Assembly (NCBI GenBank): GCA_006503475.1
Contig: RSEH01000109.1
Span: 62,001 to 126,000, forward strand
DNA: 64,000 nucleotides
DNA from: Stentor roeselii
Taxonomy: Eukaryota; Ciliophora; Heterotrichea; Heterotrichida; Stentoridae
Direction of reading: 5' to 3'
Positions within the stretch are counted from its first letter, which is position 1. Each line of letters begins with the position of its first letter. This document shows, in pieces, positions 9,293-18,706 of the stretch. The translations under genes were made by a program, and so were the position numbers. The notes beneath the pieces are model-generated. The model saw only the letters and a program-made list of their open reading frames with translations, ran no database searches and had not been told where the DNA came from.

Positions 9293-10372
9293 ATGTCACT
9301 TCGACCAACTAGTATTCCTAAAATGAAGAAGTTTCCACAGTCTCTGAACAAGCTAAACCAAAACCTTCAACAATCCCTGAAAAAGGTACGTTCTCCGTAG
9401 TACCAAGTAAAGTTATTTAAACACAACCAAAAGCGAGACATCAACAGCAGTCCTCCAACGAAAAAATCATCAAAATACCAATCAACCAAAACAGTTCGCT
9501 CTCACGTCTCCCCCTTAACAAAGTCGAACAAAAAAGAAAAATACAGCGACCTTCTAAGTTCTTCCGACTCATCCCTAGAAACCTTCGGAAAAATCTCTTT
9601 ATTTGAAAACTCCTCCGAGGCCCGAACAGCGGGTAGCCCAGTGATAAAAGTTTCAAAAGTCCAAGGCAGTGACTCAATCGACTACGAAGCCGAACTGGAC
9701 CTTTGTCGGAAGCAGAACCTTGACCTTCAAAGCAAAATTGAAAAACTACAACAAAGGACTTCAAACTGGGGAAAAGTGAAAAATCTCAGCATTTTAAACA
9801 AAGAAACTGACAGAAACCCTGAAGTCTCTGATGATAAAGAAACCTGCTTTGTCGACAGATCTCAAATTGAGAGGGAATTTGAGATCGTTCATGACCAGGT
9901 TTTGAGAAAGGTCCACAAAAAACATCAGAAAGAACTTCAACAACTCGAATTAGAGTTAAATGAAAAGTTTCGAAGAGAGTTAGAGGAAAATGAAAGGAGT
10001 CATGAGGAAAGAATTAATAAGAAAATCGCGGAAATTTCTGGGGAATATGAAAGAAAACTCGCCAGAGCTCAAGAGGAAGTCAACTGGTTACGAAGGCAAA
10101 ATGAGAAAATCAAGCGAAACATGGAAGAAACCAACTCAAAAATCGAGGTCATCCGAAATGTAAACAAAAATGAAGAAATTTCTTTAAAAGGCCTGGAAAA
10201 TGATAAAAGATTTGGAGATTTACAGAAACAGTTCATGGGACTGCAACAGGATTACATTAAACTGAAAAAAGAAGGAGCTCTTTGTACCCGTTGCAAGGCT
10301 TTTACTGAGACCAACAGTGAACTTTCAAGTAAGATAAACAGGATCCGTTCTTACATTGATTCAAGGAATTAG
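9293..10372 (+). CDS. Coiled-coil protein, two exons
   Basis: The family is not recognised. The ATG at 9293 opens a basic 31-codon exon, and a 15-nt intron at 9386-9400 joins it to a long frame that otherwise has no ATG near its beginning; the protein has 354 residues. The first 120 residues are basic and Ser/Thr-rich, probably disordered. Residues about 130-350 form strong coiled coil rich in E, K, R and Q, with a CTRC pair near the end. The intron is unusual: it begins GTACG and lacks the A at position 10. The stop is separated by one base from the stop of the opposing Iwr1-like gene. The architecture suits a cytoskeletal or basal-body scaffold, but nothing proves it. Confidence 0.75.
9386..9400 (+). 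other. 15-nt intron, atypical
   Basis: GTACGTTCTCCGTAG, phase 0. It is the only intron of the set without A at position 10, but it is needed to reach an ATG. Confidence 0.65.
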
Positions 10373-10373
10373 T

Positions 10374-10925
10374 TTAATAAGCTTCATAATCGTACTCTTC
10401 ACTGTCGATGCTTTTGTCGTAGCTCTCTGAATCTGAAGAACTTTCTTCATCAGGGTAGTCGTTTTTGTAGTTGTCTTCGCAGTTTGAGTCATCGCTGTCG
10501 AATTCTTCATCGCTTGATTGACCGAAGTCGATATCAAGGGCGTGAAGGGCGTTGGCGTCATTTTCATCGATTTCACAGAGATAGTACTCGTCTATCACTG
10601 AATCTTTGATAGTCTCTGGAATTTCAGTCTTTAAAGGCACCCCATTGTAAAAAATTAAATCGTCTTGGGTTATGACCTGGTTTCTAAACTTTTTAATCAA
10701 TAAATTTCGGGCTTCTTTTCTCCGGGTTTCTGAAAAAGTTGGGAATGGTTTGAATTGATCAGCAGATAATAGATCTGTCTTTTCAGTTGCTCGTTTTAAT
10801 GTGATTTTTTGGCCTAGGTTCAAGTTTGAGAAGAAGTCTTCGAATTTTTTAGGCTTTTTCTGGAGTTGAATGAAATCTATTGGGAGATCAGTAGAGAGTC
10901 TTTTAACCCTGAGAACTATTTCCAT
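10374..10925 (-). CDS. Iwr1/SLC7A6OS-like RNA polymerase II import factor
   Basis: A 183-residue protein resembling Iwr1 (yeast) / SLC7A6OS (animals), which binds assembled RNA polymerase II and carries it into the nucleus. Evidence: the N-terminal VLRVKR motif that opens the family, a middle segment with YNGVPL, and the diagnostic acidic C-terminal block DDSNCEDNYKNDYPDEE, followed by more Ser/Asp/Glu. The bipartite nuclear import signal of yeast Iwr1 is not obvious beyond the basic N-terminus. The start is the first Met. It is divergent from the EF-hand gene with 42 bp between start codons, and convergent with the coiled-coil gene with one base between stops. Confidence 0.75.
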   Translation of the reverse strand: MEIVLRVKRLSTDLPIDFIQLQKKPKKFEDFFSNLNLGQKITLKRATEKTDLLSADQFKPFPTFSETRRKEARNLLIKKFRNQVITQDDLIFYNGVPLKTEIPETIKDSVIDEYYLCEIDENDANALHALDIDFGQSSDEEFDSDDSNCEDNYKNDYPDEESSSDSESYDKSIDSEEYDYEAY

Positions 10926-10967
10926 ATTTTATCATAGTCATTAGACTATATTAAATTTCTTCCAATA
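10926..10967. promoter_or_regulatory. 42-bp spacer between divergent start codons
   Basis: It must hold the 5' UTRs and core promoters of the Iwr1-like gene and the EF-hand gene. It is AT-rich, and no named box is visible. Confidence 0.45.
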
Positions 10968-12488
10968 ATGTCTTCACCTCCACCTCTAAATGAAGGTTTC
11001 CACAAACTGAACGAAATCGGTCAGCTAGTCCTTCTAGTGAACTCAATGAAAGACTTACCGGAGCAACAACGAGAAGCTTTAAAAGAACTAGCAACAAAAA
11101 AAGACCCAAACATGCTCTCCACGCTTCACTCCTTCATTTCCGACCAGGACTATTCAAAGCTTCAAAGCTCTTGGAAAGAGCTGGTTCCAGAAGGTTCTTC
11201 ATCATTCATCCATAAGAAGAAACATAACAGCATCGTCCACATCGCCCCGAAAGACAAGCCGAAGCCCCGCATCGAGCAAATAACGAACAACCTTCTAAAC
11301 CTCCGCAAGTCCGTCGGCCTCGAGAAAAAAAACCCGAACGACCTCGTCGTGCAGTTGAAGACTTCCTTCGATTCAAAGGAAAACCTGAACTTTGAAGACT
11401 TTTCCAAGATCGTTCTTCAAATCGAGCCGACTTCTGAGCCTCTTGCGAATTTGAATAAGCTCAGAGCAGTTAAAGCTCTTTTTGATTTGCTTGACCAGAA
11501 TAAAAGCAATTCTTTGAGTAGAGAAGAAGTGAGGAACAGTCTTATATTGCTCTGTGGTGGAAGTATTGAAGAAAAAGTTAATGCTTTTTTCGCTATTCAT
11601 GATGATGGTGGAGATGGACTGGTCTCTTATGAGGTTATTGTAGGGCATTTGAAAGATAGTATTTTGATTAGCATGGTCATGGAACCTACTTTGAGAAAAC
11701 CGAATCTTAATGTCGAGGCTCTTGCTTTAGCCACTGCGGAAAATTTATTTGGGAATATTGACTGCTCGTTCTTTAGGCTTGTCTCTCGCGATGAGTACTT
11801 GGCTTGGCTTCTTAGGGAACCTTTGAGTGAGCAGGCTAAGGAAGAAAAACAACTCAAGGTCAAAGCTAGACTGGAGAAGAGGAAACTTGTTATTGGGGAC
11901 TTGAAAAAAGTACACTCGCAACTTTATTCTAAAGAGAATCTCAAGGAAATCGCTGTTATTAAGAAAAGTACTGGCTTGGGAAAAGTTCCTGTTGCTAATG
12001 CACTTAAGTTGTTTAAGTCGAGAAATACTGCTGGGTACTTTTCGAGGCAACAGTTTACTGAACTCATTAAGGAATTGGTTCAAAAATATGACCCTTCATT
12101 TCCAATAAATTCCGATTTCTACTCTTCAGTAACCAAACTTTTCATTCGATTCGACCAAGACGGTAACGGAGTGATGGACACATCAGAGCTCTTCAGCGGC
12201 TTATCACTGATCTGTGCAGGGACCTTAGGCGAGAAAGTTTATTCGGCCTGCAACTGTTTCGACGAGTCACAAGACGGTCTGATGCAATATTCAGAAGTTC
12301 GTCAGTTTTTCAAAGTAGTCTTCCAGATGATCCTTCCAGAAGAGGCTCTTCTTTTAATCACATCGTCGCAACTGGCAGAAGAAACCGCAAACAACTTGTT
12401 CTCATCATGCAAGCTTGAAAAATCTGGAGCCGCATCAGCGGAGATGCTGAAAAAGTGGCTCATTTCAAGCAAATTCAAAGTATTTTAG
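10968..12488 (+). CDS. Two-module EF-hand calcium-binding protein
   Basis: A 506-residue protein with two similar EF-hand pairs separated by about 170 residues, suggesting internal duplication. EF1 (D176 to E187) has a usable loop except Asn at the Gly6 position. EF2 (from D212) has Val at position 12, so it is probably weak or dead. EF3 (D396-E407, DQDGNGVMDTSE) and EF4 (D432-E443, DESQDGLMQYSE) are canonical. Each pair is followed by a helix resembling calcineurin-B/KChIP-type layouts. Residues 1-160 are helical without known domains. Ciliates use many such sensors in cortex, exocytosis and contraction; the target is unknown. No intron was seen. Confidence 0.85.
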   Translation: MSSPPPLNEGFHKLNEIGQLVLLVNSMKDLPEQQREALKELATKKDPNMLSTLHSFISDQDYSKLQSSWKELVPEGSSSFIHKKKHNSIVHIAPKDKPKPRIEQITNNLLNLRKSVGLEKKNPNDLVVQLKTSFDSKENLNFEDFSKIVLQIEPTSEPLANLNKLRAVKALFDLLDQNKSNSLSREEVRNSLILLCGGSIEEKVNAFFAIHDDGGDGLVSYEVIVGHLKDSILISMVMEPTLRKPNLNVEALALATAENLFGNIDCSFFRLVSRDEYLAWLLREPLSEQAKEEKQLKVKARLEKRKLVIGDLKKVHSQLYSKENLKEIAVIKKSTGLGKVPVANALKLFKSRNTAGYFSRQQFTELIKELVQKYDPSFPINSDFYSSVTKLFIRFDQDGNGVMDTSELFSGLSLICAGTLGEKVYSACNCFDESQDGLMQYSEVRQFFKVVFQMILPEEALLLITSSQLAEETANNLFSSCKLEKSGAASAEMLKKWLISSKFKVF

Positions 12489-13043
12489 TAGAAATTAAAT
12501 AAAATGTCTGAGGAATGTAGAAGCGACAGTTTATTAATGAGGGGAAATAATTAGAAGGGCTTTTGGAGATGATTTGTTTAACGAGGTTGCACTATTGTTG
12601 ATATAGACAATATGGTCTTTAATCGGTCTTGGCATGCCTCTCATCGTTGCTGAAGGAATTTGAAGGTGATTCTCGCTTATGGTGATAATGTTGAATTGAA
12701 GGAAAAAATTATTTGGACTTTTCATAGGGTCAGAAAAATATAGGCAGTACAGGAAGGGTTTTTTTAAATTAATGAGATATAGTGACGATCTTTACTCTGT
12801 GATAATGATACTGGGTTTAAGATAGTAGGGGATTATTGGATGACTTCCAACAAGATCTCATTCGAGTTTGATGCTACACCCTCTATTTGCATCCGTCCAC
12901 TGAACTTTGTCATGATATTTATAATACTAATGAAGAAATCGATTTTAAACTGAACTTCACAGGATGAGACTTTTTTAGAAGAGAAACTTGCCAATAACCT
13001 AGGAGATAATCGATATTATTAAGTAATTTTTTTAAAAGTTATA
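12489..13043. other. Intergenic stretch with possible decayed coding sequence
   Basis: 555 bp with no intact gene but with coding-like patches on both strands. A 63-codon minus ORF lies at 12534-12725. A plus-strand frame from about 12831 is coding-like but interrupted by TGA and not rescued by any 15-nt intron. I cannot name a family. It may be an eroded gene or one with non-standard introns. Confidence 0.35.
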
Positions 13044-15239
13044 ATGAACTGGTTTTTTATTCTTGCCATTGCTGTCCCGCCTACCCTGATGGTTTTGCTT
13101 CATGTATTACGAACTCTTCCCGAGTACTCCGACTCATCACTAAAGCACGGAACATTTGACAAGGTAACCCTGACCCGTTCATCACAAGGAGTTCCTCAAA
13201 TCACCTGCGAGTCACTAGACGATTTATTTTTCGCACTGGGATATGTGCATGCCCAAGACCGTCTGTGGCAGATGGACATTCTTCGAAGACGGGCAGAAGG
13301 CTCTTTGAGTGCTTTTTTAGGTCCAGAGCACATTTCCAGCGACATCTTTTCACGGAACATGCGGTTTAAACATCAAGCGGAGTCCTTATCTCACCTTTCA
13401 CCAAAAGGACAGTACCTGTTAAAACGTTACGCTCAAGGAATCAACTCATACGCGGAACATTCTTACCTCCCCGTCGAGTACTTCTTGACATGGAACAAGT
13501 GGCGAAGGTGGACGATGGGCGATTCGTTGACCATCTGGAGATTTCTTAGCTTTTTCATTGGAAACAACCTGCAAAATGACCTCCTTCGGTCTGAAATCGT
13601 AAAAGTCTTTGGAAGCAGTTTGAATATCATGCCTTCTGAAAATGAGAAACTCTTTGAGACTTACTTTTCAATTGAAAGTCATGAACTCCCTGGAAAGCTT
13701 TACAAGGAAAATTTTTTTAATTATCCTGCTGAGGATGGAGTGGCTTTTGATGAATTTCAAGATGTTTTTAAACCTTTTCCTATGACTTCTAATCTTTTTG
13801 TGGTTTCTGGAGAGTTTACCAGAAGTGGACTACCTGTTCTCGCAAATGATTTTTCGTTTTTAAACGAAATCCCTGCTGTTATTTACCTAGTGCAGGGCAA
13901 ATGGCTTCAAGAAAAAGTTTCAGGCGGGACGATTCCAGGTTTTCCTGTTTTTTTATTCGCGAATAACAACAAAATCTCCTGGGGTGTCTCAGCAGTGCAT
14001 TCTCGATCATTAGATCTTTACACAAACATAACTGAAAATCACAACACAAAGCAAATAACTGAAGAAATTTCAGTAAGAAATGGAAAAAGTGTGAAAATTT
14101 ATTTCAACTGTGGAAGTTTCGGCTGTAGTCTTCATTCAAATCCTTCTGTTTTCATCAGGTGGGCTGCTGACGAGACAGACGACAAGACCTTCGACGGGTA
14201 CCTCGACCTGCTGACCAGTTATTCAGTGAGATCGATTCGAAAAAGTTTAGAAAAAATAATCATTCCTCAGTTCAACTTCCTCTTCGCCACTGCTGAAGGC
14301 GACATCGGGTACCAGGTCACCGGAGCCCATCCTTTAAGAGAACAGGTCCATCTCGGCGTTGTCGACTTCGGCAAAACTCAGCATCTTTGGAAAGACTTCA
14401 TCGAATTCGAAGAACTTCCACATGTCGTCAACCCAAATAAAGGCTACATCATCAACTCAAACAACTTTCCAACTACATCAATTTATAAACATTTTCAAAC
14501 TTTTGGAAAAGAGTTCTCGTCTTCAAGAGCTGCAAGAATTGATGACTTGCTGCAGAATTTAATTAAAAAAAGAATAAAAGTCACTGCTGAGGACTTGTTA
14601 AATGTGCTGAATGATGAGTTTTCGGCTTTGGCTTTTAAAATTTTACCTGAATTAATCGCTTTGACTGGAAATGAACAGGTCAAAAAGGAATTTGAAGGAT
14701 GGGACTTTGAATACTCCTCAGGATCTCGACAAGCAGCCTTGTTTCACTCGTGGTTTTCGCGGATTCTCAATATAATCTCTCAGAAGTTGCCGAAACTCTC
14801 TGAAAACCCTGTTTTCCGAAGCATGGTAGCGAAAACGATAGAAAAAAAAGACTTTCAAAACCTTTGCAGAGTGCTGGAAGTAGACTGTACCCCATCTTTA
14901 TTAAAAAAGTGCTTTCACGAAGCATCAGAAGATGTAAGACAAAGGACTTGGGGAGAACTTCACATGGTTCATTTCAGTCATTTTCCCTTTCGTCACTCTT
15001 TTCAATGGCTTTTCGGTTTCGAAGTCCCATCAAGCGGTTCAGATTCAACAGTGAGTTTCCAGTCCTCAACCTCAAACGGCGAGTCAAGCGTGCAAGCGCG
15101 ATTTATCTCAGACCAAGGAAACCACTCCCAAAGTCTCTGGGGCATCAGAATCGGCCAATCCGGTAACCCTTTCAGTCCACATTACAAAGACCAGCTCTTT
15201 TCATTCCCTTCAACCCTCCAAGAAATCCCATCATTCTAA
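13044..15239 (+). CDS. Penicillin-amidase (S45) family Ntn-hydrolase
   Basis: A 731-residue protein of the penicillin acylase family, which hydrolyses amide bonds in N-acyl compounds after autoproteolysis into alpha and beta chains. The alpha-like part has the family block GYVHAQDRLWQMDILRRR. The predicted nucleophile is Ser249 in MTSNLFVVSG; the family norm is a Gly just before Ser-Asn, and here it is Thr. Later family blocks are present: ANNNKISWGVSA, WGELHMVHFSHFPF, and the C-terminal GQSGNPFSPHYKDQ. A signal anchor at residues 3-22 predicts secretion or lysosomal delivery. The family is mainly bacterial but is also found in ciliates. The natural substrate is unknown. No intron. Confidence 0.88.
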   Translation: MNWFFILAIAVPPTLMVLLHVLRTLPEYSDSSLKHGTFDKVTLTRSSQGVPQITCESLDDLFFALGYVHAQDRLWQMDILRRRAEGSLSAFLGPEHISSDIFSRNMRFKHQAESLSHLSPKGQYLLKRYAQGINSYAEHSYLPVEYFLTWNKWRRWTMGDSLTIWRFLSFFIGNNLQNDLLRSEIVKVFGSSLNIMPSENEKLFETYFSIESHELPGKLYKENFFNYPAEDGVAFDEFQDVFKPFPMTSNLFVVSGEFTRSGLPVLANDFSFLNEIPAVIYLVQGKWLQEKVSGGTIPGFPVFLFANNNKISWGVSAVHSRSLDLYTNITENHNTKQITEEISVRNGKSVKIYFNCGSFGCSLHSNPSVFIRWAADETDDKTFDGYLDLLTSYSVRSIRKSLEKIIIPQFNFLFATAEGDIGYQVTGAHPLREQVHLGVVDFGKTQHLWKDFIEFEELPHVVNPNKGYIINSNNFPTTSIYKHFQTFGKEFSSSRAARIDDLLQNLIKKRIKVTAEDLLNVLNDEFSALAFKILPELIALTGNEQVKKEFEGWDFEYSSGSRQAALFHSWFSRILNIISQKLPKLSENPVFRSMVAKTIEKKDFQNLCRVLEVDCTPSLLKKCFHEASEDVRQRTWGELHMVHFSHFPFRHSFQWLFGFEVPSSGSDSTVSFQSSTSNGESSVQARFISDQGNHSQSLWGIRIGQSGNPFSPHYKDQLFSFPSTLQEIPSF

Positions 15240-15297
15240 TAAAAAAAGCCTTCTTCACATAAGTTCTCATAAAACCTCGAATACCTCCCATTAATAA

Positions 15298-16905
15298 ATG
15301 TTCCAACAAGCTGGTGGTTTACAGAGTCTCTTAAAAGACGGAGCCCGTCACTTTTCCGGAGTAGAAGAAGCCATGTTGAAGAATATCGAGGCTTGCAAGC
15401 AGTTATCAACAATAACCAGAACCTCGCTAGGACCTTATGGGCTCAACAAGATGGTGGTCAACAATCTGGAAAAACTTTTTGTCACGACTGACGCGGCGAC
15501 GATTATGAAAGAGTTGGAAGTGCACCACCCGGCTGCCAGGCTTATCGTCATGGCTGCAAAGCTTCAAGAGACTGAAGTTGGCGATGGAACTAATCTTGTC
15601 GTCATTTTAGCGGGTGAACTTTTGAGAATGGCTGAAGAACTTATTCAGACTGGATTACATCCTAGTGATATTATTGTTGGATATGAAAAAGCTTCTCAGT
15701 TTGTTGCTGAACAACTCCCACTTTTAAGCTGCTTTGAGGCCAGGGAGTTGAATAGTGTTGAAGAGGTTGAAAAATGCTTGGTTCCTGTTGTTGCTAGCAA
15801 GGTTTATGGGTATGAGAAGCATTTGGCGAGATGTGCTGCTGAAGCTTGTGTTATTGTCACTGAAAATAATCAGAAGTTTGACTTGGATAATGTTAGGGTT
15901 GTCAAGATACAAGGAGGGGTTTTGGACCATACAAAGACATACAGAGGGATGGTCCTAAGCCGTTCAGCAGAAGGTAGCGTGAAACACGTAAAAAACGCTA
16001 AAGTAGCCGTTTACAACTGTCCACTAGACCCTCAGCAATCCGACACAAAAGGCACAGTTCTAATAAAATCAGCAACAGAGCTGAAATCTTACTCACGAGG
16101 TGAGGAAGAAATCGCTCAAAAGCTCGTAGAAGACATTCACGCTGCGGGTGTACAAGTCTTAATCCTCGGAGGTTCAGTAGCCGAAATCGTAATGCACTAC
16201 CTTGAGCTAAAAGGAATCATGGTCGTCAAAGTCAACTCAAAATTCGAAATGCGACGAGTTTCCCGCATGTTAAACGCGACAACAGTCGTCCGACTCGGAG
16301 CTCCAGTCCCAGAAGAAGTCGGCTTCGCTGACGAGGTCTCAAATGAAGAGATCGGCGGCACGAAGGTGACGCTTATAAGAAGAGAAAGCGAATCAAGCAA
16401 AGTTGCGACTATTGTTATTCGAGCCTCGACACAAAACATCCTGGACGACACTGAAAGAGCCTTGGACGACGCTTTGAATACTTTCAGGTCCATGACGAGA
16501 GACAACAGGTTTTTGCCTGGAGCTGGCGCTTGTGAAGCTGAAATCGCGAAAAGAGTAAAAAATTTCGCAACTAGTCATCCGGGACTTGACCAGTACGCGA
16601 TTTTAAGATATGCACAAGCTTTTGAAATCATTCCGAAAACTCTTGCAGAGACGAGTGGAGCTGATGCGAATCATATCTTGTCGAAGATTTATGCGGAGAA
16701 TAACTCGAAAGTTGGAGTTGATATTGAGAATAATGCGGCGAAGGATTTGTCGGAGACTGTTGTTGATCATTTGGTTACGAAACAATGGGCGATTAAATTG
16801 GCTAGTGATGTTGCTTTGACTGTTCTTAGAGTTGATCAGATTATTATGGCAAAGCCTTCAGGTGGACCGAATATGAACAAAAAGCCAGTCATGGAAGAAG
16901 ATTAG
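15298..16905 (+). CDS. CCT8: T-complex protein 1 subunit theta (CCT8)
   Basis: The theta subunit of the cytosolic chaperonin TRiC/CCT, which folds actin and tubulin by ATP-driven cycles. The protein has 535 residues, as usual. It starts with the theta-type leader (GGLQSLLKDGARHFSGVEEA) and carries the nucleotide-binding TSLGPYG and GDGTN (95-99) motifs, the apical region, and the ATPase-domain block GAGACEAEIAK, ending with LRVDQIIMAKPSGGPN. Nothing is missing, so it should be functional. No intron. A marked change in codon composition (T/G-rich to A/C-rich near 15950 and back near 16600) occurs inside the gene. Confidence 0.97.
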   Translation: MFQQAGGLQSLLKDGARHFSGVEEAMLKNIEACKQLSTITRTSLGPYGLNKMVVNNLEKLFVTTDAATIMKELEVHHPAARLIVMAAKLQETEVGDGTNLVVILAGELLRMAEELIQTGLHPSDIIVGYEKASQFVAEQLPLLSCFEARELNSVEEVEKCLVPVVASKVYGYEKHLARCAAEACVIVTENNQKFDLDNVRVVKIQGGVLDHTKTYRGMVLSRSAEGSVKHVKNAKVAVYNCPLDPQQSDTKGTVLIKSATELKSYSRGEEEIAQKLVEDIHAAGVQVLILGGSVAEIVMHYLELKGIMVVKVNSKFEMRRVSRMLNATTVVRLGAPVPEEVGFADEVSNEEIGGTKVTLIRRESESSKVATIVIRASTQNILDDTERALDDALNTFRSMTRDNRFLPGAGACEAEIAKRVKNFATSHPGLDQYAILRYAQAFEIIPKTLAETSGADANHILSKIYAENNSKVGVDIENNAAKDLSETVVDHLVTKQWAIKLASDVALTVLRVDQIIMAKPSGGPNMNKKPVMEED

Positions 16906-16975
16906 ATAATTTTTAATTAGAGAGTTTCGGAATTGCCTTATGAAGAGTTTTATTTTTTATATTTAAAGGATTATA

Positions 16976-18679
16976 ATGCCTAATAACCCGAACTTTTCAA
17001 TTGAAAAAGTTTATTCTGTTTACAAAAAGGTAAAAATACTGAAAGTTCAAGAAAAGTTCTCAAGTGCCTTGAATCTTTTAGAAGGTATTTTAAGATCAAG
17101 TAAAAAAAAGTACTACTGTGAATGCTCTAAAATTACGAGTAAAATTCTTTCTATTTGTAACTACTTATTCTGCAACTCTTCTTCCAAAATTCAGATTATG
17201 CGTCGGTCAGAAGCTGCGATATCGACTTATCTCAACCTTTCCTCAAAGCACAAATTAGGAGTTTCAGAAAAACTAGTGAGAAAGATGCTTATTTCTTTCA
17301 ATAACTGTTCTTGCTTCCACCGACTGAGTGGAAACTACTCCTTATCATTTGACTACTTCCAAAAAGCCTTATTTCTAGTAAAAAATTCAAATTTTACAGA
17401 AGGTCCCTCATTCGAAATGTTATCAAAAGTCCATTTAAACTTATCTTCGATTTTTCTGCAGTTAAAAAATTTCGAAGATTCGATAAACTCATCTGAGCAG
17501 TCTTTAAAAGCTCTTCAAAAAGCGATCCTTACACGTAAGTGTGAATCAACAAGTGAAGTTCAAGAAAAGCACCAAGACACGATCCTCGGTTACGTGATTT
17601 CTTTTTACTGCATCTCTCTGGGCCAGTCCGGTAAGAAGCAAAGTTTAAAAGCGAGAGAAGCCATTTCAAAAGCAGTCGACGTTGGCAAGAATTTTTTTGA
17701 TTTAAAGAACGAGGTCTACGAAATGGTTCTAAATAAATATAAAGACCTGGAAACACCTTCGAATAATGTGGAACTGGGAAGGATCAAGTCAGTTTTTCAT
17801 CTGGCTCTCGACCAGCCTTTCAGCAGCATCAAATTTTTAGACCCAGTGAAAAGTCAAGTGGCTCAAAGTGAAAGAAAGGTTCCAGGAAGGTACTACACAC
17901 GTTCACAGCTCGCCATCAAGCAGAAGTTTTTAGAAAATCATAAAAATCTCAACTTTATCAGTGCTGATGAGTTTTTTTTCCAGGAGATCTCGAAGTCGAT
18001 TAACATTCATTCAGATCTCAAACACTTAAAAACAACGGACTCTTCAGACTCAAAAGGCTGGATTCGCCAAGAAAACATTGAAAAACGCATCATTTCTGAA
18101 TTGAGGTTGAAAAAAAAGTTCAGAAACACAAGTTTAACTTCGCCGATTCCAACCATTCATGACAAGTTAAAACGTTTGAAACTTGAAAATGACGGGCAAA
18201 AAAACCAGGTTCAAAACATTGTAAATTCAAACCAGTTCAAAATAATCATCAGCAGGATCTGTCCAGGTGTCAAAAGAGAAAATTTTGCGACACAGAAACT
18301 GTTCTTCAAGCCGAAATCAATGAAAAAAGACTCAATTGACCCTGAAGACCACCTGGAAGTTAAAAAAATCACTGACCCTGAGAGAAGAATGAGTGTTTAT
18401 CAGAACACCAAGGACGAAATCGAGCACTTCATGGACTCCATCAACAAGGAGATCCAAATGATGCACACTGAAAGAGACACTTCAAAAATGACCAGTCCAA
18501 GTGTCTGCGGTTCTGTCAAGTCCTTGAAAGACAGTTTTTTATGTAAATCAGCAAACAAAACAGGAAAATCCAGTGAAAACCATTTGGGCCTTTTAAAAAA
18601 AGCAATCAACATTTCCTTAAGACCAAGACGAAAACAAATCCAAAGAAAGCCTTCAAAGATGCAGAACTTGCAAGTCTGA
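16976..18679 (+). CDS. TPR-like helical protein
   Basis: A 567-residue protein not recognised as a named family. Residues about 10-260 form paired helices of TPR type (for example SFDYFQKALFLVKN, then SKVHLNLSSIFLQLKNFEDS about 40 residues on). The rest is basic, Ser/Lys-rich and probably disordered, with short coiled segments. Ciliates have many TPR proteins with such tails, often in ciliary or cortical complexes; that is only background. No intron was detected. The gene converges on PSMB7 with 27 bp between stop codons. Confidence 0.75.
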   Translation: MPNNPNFSIEKVYSVYKKVKILKVQEKFSSALNLLEGILRSSKKKYYCECSKITSKILSICNYLFCNSSSKIQIMRRSEAAISTYLNLSSKHKLGVSEKLVRKMLISFNNCSCFHRLSGNYSLSFDYFQKALFLVKNSNFTEGPSFEMLSKVHLNLSSIFLQLKNFEDSINSSEQSLKALQKAILTRKCESTSEVQEKHQDTILGYVISFYCISLGQSGKKQSLKAREAISKAVDVGKNFFDLKNEVYEMVLNKYKDLETPSNNVELGRIKSVFHLALDQPFSSIKFLDPVKSQVAQSERKVPGRYYTRSQLAIKQKFLENHKNLNFISADEFFFQEISKSINIHSDLKHLKTTDSSDSKGWIRQENIEKRIISELRLKKKFRNTSLTSPIPTIHDKLKRLKLENDGQKNQVQNIVNSNQFKIIISRICPGVKRENFATQKLFFKPKSMKKDSIDPEDHLEVKKITDPERRMSVYQNTKDEIEHFMDSINKEIQMMHTERDTSKMTSPSVCGSVKSLKDSFLCKSANKTGKSSENHLGLLKKAINISLRPRRKQIQRKPSKMQNLQV

Positions 18680-18706
18680 CGATCTTTAATAACGATTAGC
18701 TAACTA

